From contig JAFLBP010000012.1 in the NCBI GenBank assembly GCA_017303875.1, positions 62,001-126,000 of the forward strand: a stretch of DNA of 64,000 bases. Direction: 5' to 3'. The first letter of the stretch is position 1, and every line of letters starts with the position of its first letter. The notes under the pieces were generated by a model. It was not told the origin of the DNA. It did not search any database and saw nothing but the letters and a program-made list of their open reading frames with translations. This document shows positions 8,957 through 17,864 of the stretch, in pieces. Position numbers and translations under genes: made by a program. The DNA is from Chitinophagales bacterium (lineage in GTDB: Bacteria; Bacteroidota; Bacteroidia; Chitinophagales; Saprospiraceae).

Positions 8957-10420
8957 TTACTGCCGTACTAATTTGCGGGTTGCTACCTGTTGTTCGGTAT
9001 TGGTAATACGCGTGAAGTAGACACCCGGCGCGAAGTTTTCAAGGTTCAGGTCAATCTGTTGGTCGTTTACATTTTCCTGGCGGTATACCACGCGACCATG
9101 TACATCACTGATTTCTACGCGAGCAATCAGGCTGTTTTTCAGGCCGATGCGTACCCATTGTGTTGCCGGGTTAGGCGACAGGGTAATGCCATTCAGGCTG
9201 TTGAGGTCTTTGGAAGCGCTGGTGTTGGTTGCGTTGAAATAAGCCGCGATGGCAGCCGGTTGTTCTTCAATCATCAGCGAATCAAAACCTTCGCAGTTTT
9301 CAGCCAGCCAGGTGAAATATTCCTCATCGGTATTGAAAATCGGGGCATCTAACCAGCACTGCGGCAGGCCGGCCGTTACGGTGGAGTCGCAATTTTCAGC
9401 CATCCAGTTGATAAACTGCTGGAAAGTAGTCAGGTCTTGCGGTACATTCCAGAAGCAGGCCGGAATATCTGTAGAGTCACTCGCCGGCGGGCAGTTATCG
9501 TAGGCATAGCAGATCACTTCGTGTACACAAGTGAACGGACCTGCACCGACGAGGCAATCAAATCCTTGTGTAATCATGTCATCAAGGGCTTGCGCAACAG
9601 CAGTGGAGTCGCAGTCATCGCCCACGATCACAGGCGGACAATTGTCATTGACGTATTGGAAAATTTCGTCAATACAGGCAAAGGGCCCGGCGCCTTCAAG
9701 GCAATCGAAGCCTTCTGCAATCAGTTGCTCAAGTGTTTGTGCCACCAGTACCGAATCGCATGGGTTTCCGGGCGGGTAGGTACAGGTTGAGTCGATGTAA
9801 GCAAAAATTTCTTCCACACAGGCAAATGGACCGGCGCCTTCAAGGCAATCAAAGCCCTGGGCAATCAGGTCGGCCTGTACTTGAGCCACCAGCGCCGAAT
9901 CACATTCATTGAAGGGTGGCAGCGGGCAGTTGGCTTCAACAAATTCAAAAACCTCTTCCACGCAGTTAAACGGTCCGGCGCCTTCCAGACAAGTATAGCC
10001 TTGCATCAGCAGGCATTCCACCTGATGTGCCACAAAAGCGGAATCGCAGGGGTCAAATGGAGCAGGCGGACAGTTTTGGAAAACATATTCAAACACCTCG
10101 TCTTCACAGGCAAACGGCCCGGCGCCTTCAAGGCAGGTAAAGCCCTGCGCAATCAGGTCGGCGGTAATTTGCGCCACTAAAGCGGAATCGCAAGGGTCGG
10201 CCGGGTTAGGCGGGAAGTTGTTGCAGTTTTCTTCTACATATTCAAAAACCTCATCAATACACTGGAATGGCCCGGCGCCATCGAGGCAGGTAGCGCCGTC
10301 GGCTAAAAGTGCCTGCGTAATTTCAGCTACCAGGGTCGAGTCGCAGGGATCAAAAGCCTGAGCGCGCAAGCCGCTCAGGCCGATCAGCAGGAGTAGGGGT
10401 AAAAGCAGTTTTTTTGTCAT
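8957..10420 (-). CDS. Secreted protein with six Cys-rich repeats and a T9SS sorting domain
   Basis: 487 residues. A Sec signal peptide (1-21) is followed by six tandem repeats of 48-51 residues (about 24-312). Each repeat carries four cysteines in a fixed frame: CDS near the start, CLEGAGPF in the middle, a Cys two residues after that, and a Cys before a proline-rich linker. Two shorter, diverged units (CFWNV.., CWLDA..) follow. The last about 80 residues form a type A T9SS C-terminal sorting domain (LSPNPATQWVRIGL near its start, GVYFTRI and a basic KLVRQ end), so the protein should be exported across the outer membrane and anchored or released. I do not recognise the repeat family. Even cysteine spacing suggests two disulfides per repeat. 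Function is unknown; an adhesive or structural surface role is only a guess. Confidence 0.85.
   Translation of the reverse strand: MTKKLLLPLLLLIGLSGLRAQAFDPCDSTLVAEITQALLADGATCLDGAGPFQCIDEVFEYVEENCNNFPPNPADPCDSALVAQITADLIAQGFTCLEGAGPFACEDEVFEYVFQNCPPAPFDPCDSAFVAHQVECLLMQGYTCLEGAGPFNCVEEVFEFVEANCPLPPFNECDSALVAQVQADLIAQGFDCLEGAGPFACVEEIFAYIDSTCTYPPGNPCDSVLVAQTLEQLIAEGFDCLEGAGPFACIDEIFQYVNDNCPPVIVGDDCDSTAVAQALDDMITQGFDCLVGAGPFTCVHEVICYAYDNCPPASDSTDIPACFWNVPQDLTTFQQFINWMAENCDSTVTAGLPQCWLDAPIFNTDEEYFTWLAENCEGFDSLMIEEQPAAIAAYFNATNTSASKDLNSLNGITLSPNPATQWVRIGLKNSLIARVEISDVHGRVVYRQENVNDQQIDLNLENFAPGVYFTRITNTEQQVATRKLVRQ
9485..10351 (-). repeat. Six tandem coding repeats of about 144-153 bases
   Basis: These are the DNA of the six Cys-rich units of the surface protein. 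Units 2-5 are most alike (the ..GF/Y.CLEGAGPF.C..E.F.Y/F core); units 1 and 6 are diverged. Near-identical units 2-5 suggest recent duplication and possible copy-number change. Confidence 0.9.
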
Positions 10421-10622
10421 TGTTGGAAAATTTTAAAAATGGTTCAAAAATTTAGATTCGCTCCTTGGATGGAAGCCACCTGCGTTATCCCTCATTGCCT
10501 GCCTGATTTTTTTTGTTGGATAAAAAAAATGTCGGAACAAGACAAATACACCCGGGCGGCATATCGTTGAGCGCAGAATTGCGTTGAAAGAACATTTTTT
10601 TGAAGCGGATTGAATACTACCT

Positions 10623-11192
10623 ATGGACAAAAACATCACTGAAACAGAAGTCTGGTCGCAGTTCTGCCTCGGAGAGCAGGCGGCATTTGATTTTCTGTTT
10701 GCCGATTATTACCGATATCTTTTTAAAATCGCCTACACCATGCTGCGCGATGAAGCACAGGCCAAGGATGCCGTGCAGGAGTTCTGGATTCGCCTTTGGC
10801 AACGACGAACACAATTGGAAATTAAAGGCTCACTGAAACCTTATTTACAACGGGTAATGGTTAATCTTTGCCTGGAACAACTCCGCAAACAACAACGCAA
10901 CCCGTTTACCGATCGTATTCCGGAGCAACAGACAGAAAACCGGGAAATGGAAAGGGAGGAGCTGAAAACCGCGCTGGAGTCGGCAATCAACAAGCTGCCG
11001 GAACAATGCCGCCTCATTTTCCGCATGAGCCGTTTGGACGAAATGAGCCATAAAGCCATTGCCGAAGCGCTCCAAATCAGCCCGAAAACGGTTGAAAATC
11101 AGATCGGCAAAGCACTCAAAAATTTACGCAGCGAATTGGCGCCCTGGCTCAATACCTTTTTACTGGCTACCGCTTTATGGTCGGCCGGCTGA
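10623..11192 (+). CDS. ECF-type RNA polymerase sigma factor
   Basis: 189 residues. Region 2 is visible at about 20-75 (FDFLFADYYRYLFKIAYTMLRDEAQAKDAVQEFWIRLW), and region 4 at about 115-165 with the helix-turn-helix (MSHKAIAEALQISPKTVENQIGKALKNLR). The C-terminal tail (WLNTFLLATALW) is hydrophobic. This fits the Bacteroidota ECF family that pairs with FecR-type anti-sigma factors. The FecR gene follows after 71 bases and a TonB receptor after that, so this sigma factor probably activates the receptor operon when an outer-membrane signal is sensed. Confidence 0.93.
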   Translation: MDKNITETEVWSQFCLGEQAAFDFLFADYYRYLFKIAYTMLRDEAQAKDAVQEFWIRLWQRRTQLEIKGSLKPYLQRVMVNLCLEQLRKQQRNPFTDRIPEQQTENREMEREELKTALESAINKLPEQCRLIFRMSRLDEMSHKAIAEALQISPKTVENQIGKALKNLRSELAPWLNTFLLATALWSAG

Positions 11193-11263
11193 ATTTTTTT
11201 TTAAATGCCGAATAGGGGGAAACCCATCTTTTAACATCCAAGGTTCAACACCAGGTCAACACC

Positions 11264-12238
11264 ATGACACAAGAAGATTTTCAAATATTATTGTATAAAA
11301 AACTGACCGAAGGAATAAACCCGGAGGAACAGAGCCGACTCGACGCCTGGCTCGCCGAATCGGAGACCAACCGCCGCATTGCTGCGGAAATTGAAACCGT
11401 TTTTCAAATGGACACGCCTGAAATTCCACAGGTAGATATTGCCGCCGAACTGGCCGCGGTAAAGCAACGCCTTGAACCGGCCGCGCCGCCTATGGAAGTG
11501 CGCCGCAGCCGGCGCTCCTGGTGGTGGGCTGCGGCAGCAGGACTTGCCTTGCTTGCAGCTGCGATCTTCCTGCTTCGCAACAACGGCGACTCAGCCACCT
11601 GGACGGCATTTGAAAACCCAGACGAGCGGGTGCGCGAAATCAAGCTGCCCGACGGATCGAAGGTCTGGCTCAAACAGGGTAGCCGCCTGTCCTGGCGCAG
11701 CGAAAAAGGCCAGCGCGAGACCCAACTGGCCGGACAAGCTTTTTTTGAAGTAAAAAGTGATTCCTCCAGTCGTTTCAGCGTGGACATCGGGGCGCAAAAG
11801 GTAGAAGTACTGGGTACTTCTTTTGAAATCGTTGCCGATGAAAATGCCACGGAGGTCAGCGTGCGCGTGCGTACAGGCCGCGTTCGTTTCAGTGCGCCTG
11901 CAACAGAGGCCATACTGAATGCTGGCGAAATGGGCCTGAAAACTGCTGCGCGCTCCGATATTGCAGTGCAGCCCATTGAGCCAAACAGCAGCGGCGACTG
12001 GCGGGAAAAAAGCCTGCGCTTTAACAAGACACCCTTGCCGGAAGTTGCGGAGCGTTTGGGCCGCTATTTTGGCTGTACACTTGAAATTTCCCCCGAATTA
12101 TCCGGCTGTACGTATTCTGGTTTTCTGCCCGATCCGCAGGAGGCCGGCGTCATGGAAACCCTGGCGCAGGTATACGGCGCGAGTCTGGAAAAAAGCAAGG
12201 GCGTGTACCGTTTGCGCGGCGGCCGATGTTCGAAGTGA
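11264..12238 (+). CDS. FecR family anti-sigma factor
   Basis: 324 residues. An N-terminal cytoplasmic part (1-80) should bind the sigma factor, a single membrane span lies at about 86-104, then a FecR domain (from about 113, WTAFENPDERVREIKLPDGSKVWL) and a C-terminal DUF4974-like domain (about 250-320) in the periplasm. The last domain resembles the STN fold and is thought to touch the signalling domain of the partner receptor. The stop is 2 bases before the start of the TonB receptor, so the two are translationally linked. Confidence 0.93.
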   Translation: MTQEDFQILLYKKLTEGINPEEQSRLDAWLAESETNRRIAAEIETVFQMDTPEIPQVDIAAELAAVKQRLEPAAPPMEVRRSRRSWWWAAAAGLALLAAAIFLLRNNGDSATWTAFENPDERVREIKLPDGSKVWLKQGSRLSWRSEKGQRETQLAGQAFFEVKSDSSSRFSVDIGAQKVEVLGTSFEIVADENATEVSVRVRTGRVRFSAPATEAILNAGEMGLKTAARSDIAVQPIEPNSSGDWREKSLRFNKTPLPEVAERLGRYFGCTLEISPELSGCTYSGFLPDPQEAGVMETLAQVYGASLEKSKGVYRLRGGRCSK

Positions 12239-12240
12239 CT

Positions 12241-14937
12241 ATGAAACACCTTATATTGTTATTCAGCGTGATGATGCTCATTCCGGATTTACGGGGCCAA
12301 AACCCCGAAGTCCGGCTTTTTGATTTTAACACGGAAAAACAAGCGCTTTCGGAAGCCTTGCTGGAGTTAAGTCGCGTGAGCGGGGTCGCATTTAGTTTTG
12401 ACGGTGCGCTTTTTGAAAAAGACCCTGTGGTGAGCCTGAAATTGCAACAAAGCAATTTAGAGACGGCCCTGGAACGGCTGTTGGAGGGCAGTGGCGTAGG
12501 GTGGCGGCTGCACAAGGGACAGGTGGTTTTGTTCCGACGTGCGCCGGAGTATTTATTGTTAAGCGGGTATGTGGAAGATGCGGCGAGCGGCGAGCGGCTT
12601 ATTGGCGCGCGGGTGGTCGAGTTGCATTCCGGGAGATCTGTGCTGAGCAACAGCTACGGATATTTTTGTTTAAAAATACCTCTCGGAACCGATCCTCTGC
12701 TGGCTGCTTACATGTTGGGGTATCAAGCGGGGAAATGGCCCTTGAATGCGGCAAAAACAAAAGCTTTGACCCTGAAATTAAGCGCGCAGCCTTATCTGAT
12801 GAAGGAAGTGCGCGTCAGTAATTCCGCTTCCAAGCAGCAAAAAACGGGCAAACATTATCGCCATGTAGCGGAAAATTTAGCGCATTTACGCCTGAAAAAC
12901 ACCCCTGCCTTAGGAGGGGAAGCTGATTTGCAACGCGTCATTGCCTTAGAGCCGGGGGCTTCTTCTTCCTTCGACGGATTGGGCGGATGGAGTATTCGAG
13001 GCGGCGAGACCGATCAGAACTTAGTGTTGATGGACGATGCCGTGGTGTTTAGTCCCTTGCATGCGTTTGGTTTGTTCTCCACCTTCAACCCTGATGTGGT
13101 GCGCTCGGCGCAATTGTGGAAAGGCGACGCCCCGGCGCGCCTTGGCGGTGGCGCCTCTTCGGTGATGGAAGTACGGACACGAGAGGGCAACATGCAAAGA
13201 CCTGCCGGTGCGGTTTCATTGGGCTGGCTGGCCTCGCGGATGAGTTTGGAACTGCCACTTAAAAAAGACCGTACGGCCCTGCTATTGTCTTTTCGCCGAT
13301 CGCTGGGCGGGCCGGTATTGCAATATTTTATGAATGGCCGCACGCAAAGCGATAGCACGATGGCGGATTTGCGTTATTTTTTTAATGATTTTAACCTGAA
13401 AACCAACTGGGTAATTAATCAAAATAACCGCTTGTATCTGAGCCTGTACAGCGGCCGCGATTATTATGATGATAAAAGAAGTTATATATTTTCATATTTC
13501 AATGGTTTTGAGCTGGATACCATCAATATTTTGGGGCAGTCGAAACACCAGTGGAACAATCGCTTTGTTTCGTTGCGATGGAATCACCTGTTTTCCGAGC
13601 GCTGTTTTGTCAATACGACCCTGAGCAGAAGTTTTTTTGAATTGAGCAGCCGTTCGGGCAGCAGTATTGCGTTTGCTGCAAATCCTGAATTCAATACAAT
13701 TGTCTCTTCCAGCCTGAGCAGCACACAGCTGCGCGATTTCAGCCTGAAATCTGATATTGACTATTATGCTTCACCGGAAATGACCATCCGCGGCGGTTTT
13801 CAGCTTTCTGAAACCCGGCTTAGCCCGTTTTTTTTCTATAATACGGATTTGATTTCCTCGCTGGACTGGGTTTTGGTAGACAGTTTCGGATATATTACGC
13901 CTGCCAATAAAGTTAAAGCCGAAAAAGCGCTGAATTTAGCTGTTTATGCAATGCTTGACCGGCAAATTACGGAAGCGTTTCATGTTTCAGCGGGATTGCG
14001 TGCTGAACGTTTTTTTACAGAAAGCGGAAGTCTGCCTGCTCTGCAGCCCCGGCTAAGTGGCGCTTACCGCCTTGGTAAAGGTTTTACGCTGAGCGCTGGC
14101 GCACATTGGACGACCCAGTTTTATCGGGTGGTTTCGCCTAACTATATCGAATCCCTCGGCGATTTCTGGCTGCTGGCAACACCTGAATTGCCCGCGCAGC
14201 GCAACCGGCAGGCTGTTTTGCAGCTGCAAAAGACATTTGCCAAAGGCTGGGTATTTAAGGCGGAAGCCTTTCATAAGCACCTGTACAATATTGATGAGTA
14301 TTACCAATACTGGGTTAATTTTGACCCCAATTTGCTGCCTGTTTATATAGATGGTATCCGTCTCTGGGAGCAGGAAGTGCTGCTGGGAGAAGGGCGTGTG
14401 CGCGGACTGGAATGTAGCCTTGAAAAAACTACCGGCCGTTTGAGCGGTAGCGTTTCCTGTACCTTCTCGCGTTCTGAACGCAGGTTTGAGGCCCTGAATG
14501 AAGGCCGTTGGTTTCCTTCCCGCTTTGATCGGGCATACTATCTCAAATCACTGTTGCATTATCGCGCAGGCAAACATTTCAGTGTTGCAGCAGCATGGCA
14601 TATGGCTTCCGGAGATGCCATTTCCCGACTCCTGTCAGCTGGAGGACTCTCAAAATTTAGGTTTTTGGACTTGCTGCAACCTGGTAATGGTTTTGAACGC
14701 CTCGGTTATGGCGACTATCGCCAGCCGCTTCAGCATCGGCTCGACCTGAATGCCAACTGGCAGTGGCGCAGTAAAGGGCTTGATTACCAGATCAGTGCGG
14801 GCTTGTATAACGCTTACGACCAACGCAATCCGCATTTTACCTTGTGGGTTGACGACGGCCAGTTGCCATACCCCGTCCGACAGCGTATCAATGGTTTACC
14901 TTTGGTGCCGCACCTGAATGCCGGGCTAAAGTTTTGA
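12241..14937 (+). CDS. TonB-dependent receptor with N-terminal signalling (STN) domain
   Basis: 898 residues from the ATG at 12241, which precedes a good signal peptide (MKHLILLFSVMMLIPDLRG); an upstream in-frame ATG lies inside fecR and is less likely. After the signal come an STN domain (about 25-95), a carboxypeptidase-like beta-sandwich (about 100-180, LLSGYVEDAASGERLIGARV), a plug (about 205-310, IRGGETDQNLVLMDD) and a 22-strand-type barrel ending in F. It differs from SusC proteins (about 1000 residues) and no SusD follows, so it probably imports a small ligand such as a siderophore, cofactor or peptide. The STN domain and the adjacent FecR and sigma factor indicate cell-surface signalling control. 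Confidence 0.92.
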   Translation: MKHLILLFSVMMLIPDLRGQNPEVRLFDFNTEKQALSEALLELSRVSGVAFSFDGALFEKDPVVSLKLQQSNLETALERLLEGSGVGWRLHKGQVVLFRRAPEYLLLSGYVEDAASGERLIGARVVELHSGRSVLSNSYGYFCLKIPLGTDPLLAAYMLGYQAGKWPLNAAKTKALTLKLSAQPYLMKEVRVSNSASKQQKTGKHYRHVAENLAHLRLKNTPALGGEADLQRVIALEPGASSSFDGLGGWSIRGGETDQNLVLMDDAVVFSPLHAFGLFSTFNPDVVRSAQLWKGDAPARLGGGASSVMEVRTREGNMQRPAGAVSLGWLASRMSLELPLKKDRTALLLSFRRSLGGPVLQYFMNGRTQSDSTMADLRYFFNDFNLKTNWVINQNNRLYLSLYSGRDYYDDKRSYIFSYFNGFELDTINILGQSKHQWNNRFVSLRWNHLFSERCFVNTTLSRSFFELSSRSGSSIAFAANPEFNTIVSSSLSSTQLRDFSLKSDIDYYASPEMTIRGGFQLSETRLSPFFFYNTDLISSLDWVLVDSFGYITPANKVKAEKALNLAVYAMLDRQITEAFHVSAGLRAERFFTESGSLPALQPRLSGAYRLGKGFTLSAGAHWTTQFYRVVSPNYIESLGDFWLLATPELPAQRNRQAVLQLQKTFAKGWVFKAEAFHKHLYNIDEYYQYWVNFDPNLLPVYIDGIRLWEQEVLLGEGRVRGLECSLEKTTGRLSGSVSCTFSRSERRFEALNEGRWFPSRFDRAYYLKSLLHYRAGKHFSVAAAWHMASGDAISRLLSAGGLSKFRFLDLLQPGNGFERLGYGDYRQPLQHRLDLNANWQWRSKGLDYQISAGLYNAYDQRNPHFTLWVDDGQLPYPVRQRINGLPLVPHLNAGLKF

Positions 14938-14941
14938 GGCT

Positions 14942-16324
14942 TTATTTTCCGCCGACATAGCGCCCCGGATTTTTCCGGATTTCATCCAATTGGCCTTTTT
15001 TCCAGAAGGAAATGATTTCATCGGCCAGTTCAATCTGGGCATCGGAGATTTTTTGCATCAGTGCTTTGTTGTCGGCCAGCTCGCGATCCAGCAGGTTTTG
15101 GTTTTCGCCTGCTTTGATGCGGATACGTTTATTGACATCGTCATTGAGTGCTGAAATCGCTTCTATCTCCTGTGCATATACTTTGTCTTCGAGCATTTGC
15201 AATTTGAGGTCGTAATTGCCTTTGTCGGTCAGGATTTTAAAAATCAGCGGCGCCAGCTCGATACACATAAACAGCAGCAGGATGGCGAGGTTGGCATAAT
15301 ACATGGCGTTGCTCTTGTAGATGGGCCGCTCCTCGGGCTGGATTGCCGGAACAACAGTCTGGCTTGCTGCCGTACTGTCGCGGCGGGTGAGCGTGTCGCT
15401 CGCCAAAACCGGGTTTGCTGCTACGGGATTTTCATCCTGATATTCCGTGAGGTTTCCAAGCGCGGTGATGCGGGCCAGCAAGCCATCATAGCCCACGCGT
15501 TCCATGTTGTCGAGTTCTTTTTTCAGGTCGCTTTCGATGGCGCTGATTTCGCTGCGCAGGCTGTCGATTTTAGGTTGGTTGTTGCGTTGAACGGCCTGAT
15601 ATTCTGTTTGCGCATTGTCGGCTGCTGCTTTTTTGGTGCGGTAGATGGGGCCGAGGTTGGGTCGGCGCGAACCGCCGGTGCCGTCGGCTTCCTGGGTTGC
15701 GATGGCGTTTTGCTCGTCGAAAAATCGTTTTTTTGCTTCAATTTCACCTTGAAAAACGCTGATTTGAGCATTGCGTCTTTCAATGGAAGGCGCGTAGCGC
15801 TCGCGTACTTTTTGTTCCTGATTCAGAATAACCGACTGTTGCATGGCAATCAGCTCGTTGCTGATTTCTTTTTCAAAAATTTTCAGTTCCAGCGGTTTTG
15901 AGATAACGAGCGCAAGCAGCACTGCAAGTGCAATCCGCGGGGAGGCTTTCAGGATTTCCACGCAGCGGTTGAGCAAGCCGTTCAGCGTCTCGTTGTTGCT
16001 GTATTTTCCATTTTCCTTTTTCAGGGTGGAAACGATGTAGCGGTCGAGGCTGAAGATAAAACCCGCCCAGATGAGGCCGAATATGATGGCGATGCCGATG
16101 GCTTTGTAGTCGGTGCTGTGGGTGCTGCTTTCGTAGCTGCTGTCGCGGAAAACCGTATACAGGGCGTAGGAGGCCGACATAAAAGCGAAGACGGCGGTAA
16201 AAAATACTGCCGAGCCGATGCCGATGTATTTGTTGTGCTCGTTTTTGCAATCTTCCTGCCGGAGCAAATCTAAGTGGGCGCCGGAGCAAAAAAGAAAGAA
16301 ATTTTTGATGCGGCTATCGTTCAT
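14942..16324 (-). CDS. DUF4407 membrane protein
   Basis: About 460 residues from the ATG at 16324 (MNDSRIKNFFLFCSG). Four membrane segments are visible: two near residues 30-100, a third around 130-150 and a fourth at about 350-370, with a long Gln/Glu/Lys-rich, probably coiled-coil region (about 175-300) between the third and fourth. This is the DUF4407 architecture. The family has no known function. Its start overlaps the stop of the upstream small gene by 11 bases, so the two are almost certainly co-translated. It converges with the TonB receptor with only 4 bases between the stops. Confidence 0.85.
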   Translation of the reverse strand: MNDSRIKNFFLFCSGAHLDLLRQEDCKNEHNKYIGIGSAVFFTAVFAFMSASYALYTVFRDSSYESSTHSTDYKAIGIAIIFGLIWAGFIFSLDRYIVSTLKKENGKYSNNETLNGLLNRCVEILKASPRIALAVLLALVISKPLELKIFEKEISNELIAMQQSVILNQEQKVRERYAPSIERRNAQISVFQGEIEAKKRFFDEQNAIATQEADGTGGSRRPNLGPIYRTKKAAADNAQTEYQAVQRNNQPKIDSLRSEISAIESDLKKELDNMERVGYDGLLARITALGNLTEYQDENPVAANPVLASDTLTRRDSTAASQTVVPAIQPEERPIYKSNAMYYANLAILLLFMCIELAPLIFKILTDKGNYDLKLQMLEDKVYAQEIEAISALNDDVNKRIRIKAGENQNLLDRELADNKALMQKISDAQIELADEIISFWKKGQLDEIRKNPGRYVGGK

Positions 16325-16955
16325 AGGTTTTGCGGATTTGACTGATGACCTGCATGGCGCGCCAGTTATTTTTGAATATTTTTTCCAGACCATTTATCAG
16401 CGCGCTGCGGATACTGCCGCTCGCCGCCTTTGTTTGAAAAACCGGAATGCTCAGTTCGTGGGCTTCCCGGCCGAGCGCTTTGGCGAGCGTCCGGATGTCC
16501 GGCGTGCGGGTTTGTATTTCAGCTTTGGCCAGCTCAATTTTAGGGATGCGTTGTAAAAGGTCGTTGCGCAGTACCTCCAATTGTAGCGGCGCGGGAATGT
16601 TTTGGGATATGAGGTGGATGTCTGTTTCCAGCCGAATCTGCGTGGGCATGGGCACGGCAATGCTGCTGATTTGTGGCAAAGGGAACACCATCAGGCGGAC
16701 AACTGCCATACTTTTTGCCCCGGCGCCATAAGCGCTGAGGGTGTAAATGGTGTCGCTCACGGGGGAAATCTGAACTGCGCCGGCGTGTTCCACTTCGCCG
16801 AAACCAGGCTCCAGCACCACACGTTGCGCGCCGGCTACCTTCCAGGAGAGACGGCAGTTAAGCCCGCGGAAGATCGCTTTTTCGCTTGCTGCGAAATAAA
16901 GTATTTCAGGAGAAGCAGGAGTAGTATGGTCATGGGTTTGCCCGTTTTGGAGCAT
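16314..16955 (-). CDS. Hypothetical protein coupled to DUF4407 gene
   Basis: About 213 residues if it starts at the ATG at 16955; a TTG start at 17000 is also open. No signal peptide or membrane segment. Residues about 20-95 contain alternating hydrophobic strands (AIFRGLNCRLSWKVAGAQRV, TIYTLSAYG) that look like a small Ig-like beta-sandwich of the kind seen in Bacteroidota glue domains; the rest is helical. I do not recognise the family. The 11-base overlap with the DUF4407 gene suggests a joint role at the membrane. Confidence 0.65.
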   Translation of the reverse strand: MLQNGQTHDHTTPASPEILYFAASEKAIFRGLNCRLSWKVAGAQRVVLEPGFGEVEHAGAVQISPVSDTIYTLSAYGAGAKSMAVVRLMVFPLPQISSIAVPMPTQIRLETDIHLISQNIPAPLQLEVLRNDLLQRIPKIELAKAEIQTRTPDIRTLAKALGREAHELSIPVFQTKAASGSIRSALINGLEKIFKNNWRAMQVISQIRKTYER

Positions 16956-17078
16956 GCGCAGGTAATTTGTAACGTATGATGTTTGCCAACTTGTCGACAA
17001 ACATATCTATGTAAAGCATAGTACTATGTATTTATTATACGAAAGGAATAATTTATTCGATGAGGAAGGTTGTTTGGC

Positions 17079-17789
17079 TCAGACGGCCACGGCCCGGATG
17101 CACATAAAGCCCGGAAATTCATTAAGCTCTTTGTAATGGCGTGGATCGAGGGCTTCAAATTCTTTGACCGGCTTGGGTTCGAGCAGGTGCTGAATGAGGA
17201 ATCCGTTTTCCGTCAGCGGGCTAATGCATTCGCCGAGTGGCCGGCGAAAGCTGTTGACCTCCACTTTGCCGCCGAATCCACCCCAGGTGCATTTGACATG
17301 TTCTACCTCGAAGTACTTTTGGGAATTGAAATAATTGTATTCAAAAAACGGGTGTTCAATGGAAATTACGAGCAGGCCGCCGGGCTTCAGCACCCGGTGA
17401 AACTCCCGTATAGTTGGCCCCCATTCGGGGATATAATGCAGGGCCAGAGCGCAAAGTACGATGTCAAATGATTGGTTATCAAGCATATTTAGCGGCTCCG
17501 ACAAGTCGTGGACAAAAAAAGTGCCTTTGCCGGGGTTGCGCTCCCGGGCCAGTTGAACCATGGTTGGGCTAAGATCAAAGCCCGTTATCGAAGCGCCTTT
17601 TTCCATCAGGATTTCGGCATACTTACCCGGGCCGCAGGCCGCATCGAGGATGCTTTTGCCAGCAACGTCGGGCAGGAGCGACAGGGTGTTGGGCCGGTCG
17701 TAGTAAGCGTTGTGCGGCTTGTGTTCGATCAGTTCATTGTATCGAACGGCCATGGTTTCGTAGGCGGCAAGTATTTTGGATTTGATCAT
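17079..17789 (-). CDS. Class I SAM-dependent methyltransferase
   Basis: 236 residues. The SAM-binding motif ILDAACGPGKYAE lies at about 46-58, the acidic ribose-binding position is at the end of ITGFDLS, motif III is around FDIVLCALALHYI, and the post-motif RVLKPGGLLVISIEHP is clear. This is a UbiE/Methyltransf_11-type enzyme acting in the cytoplasm. The substrate cannot be told; no biosynthetic partner is adjacent. Confidence 0.88.
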   Translation of the reverse strand: MIKSKILAAYETMAVRYNELIEHKPHNAYYDRPNTLSLLPDVAGKSILDAACGPGKYAEILMEKGASITGFDLSPTMVQLARERNPGKGTFFVHDLSEPLNMLDNQSFDIVLCALALHYIPEWGPTIREFHRVLKPGGLLVISIEHPFFEYNYFNSQKYFEVEHVKCTWGGFGGKVEVNSFRRPLGECISPLTENGFLIQHLLEPKPVKEFEALDPRHYKELNEFPGFMCIRAVAV

Positions 17790-17864
17790 AGCCGCTAAAG
17801 ATGCTGATTTTTAAAAATGGTTGCTTGGCAATGTTGTATGCGAAAAACCGGTAATACAACTTGC

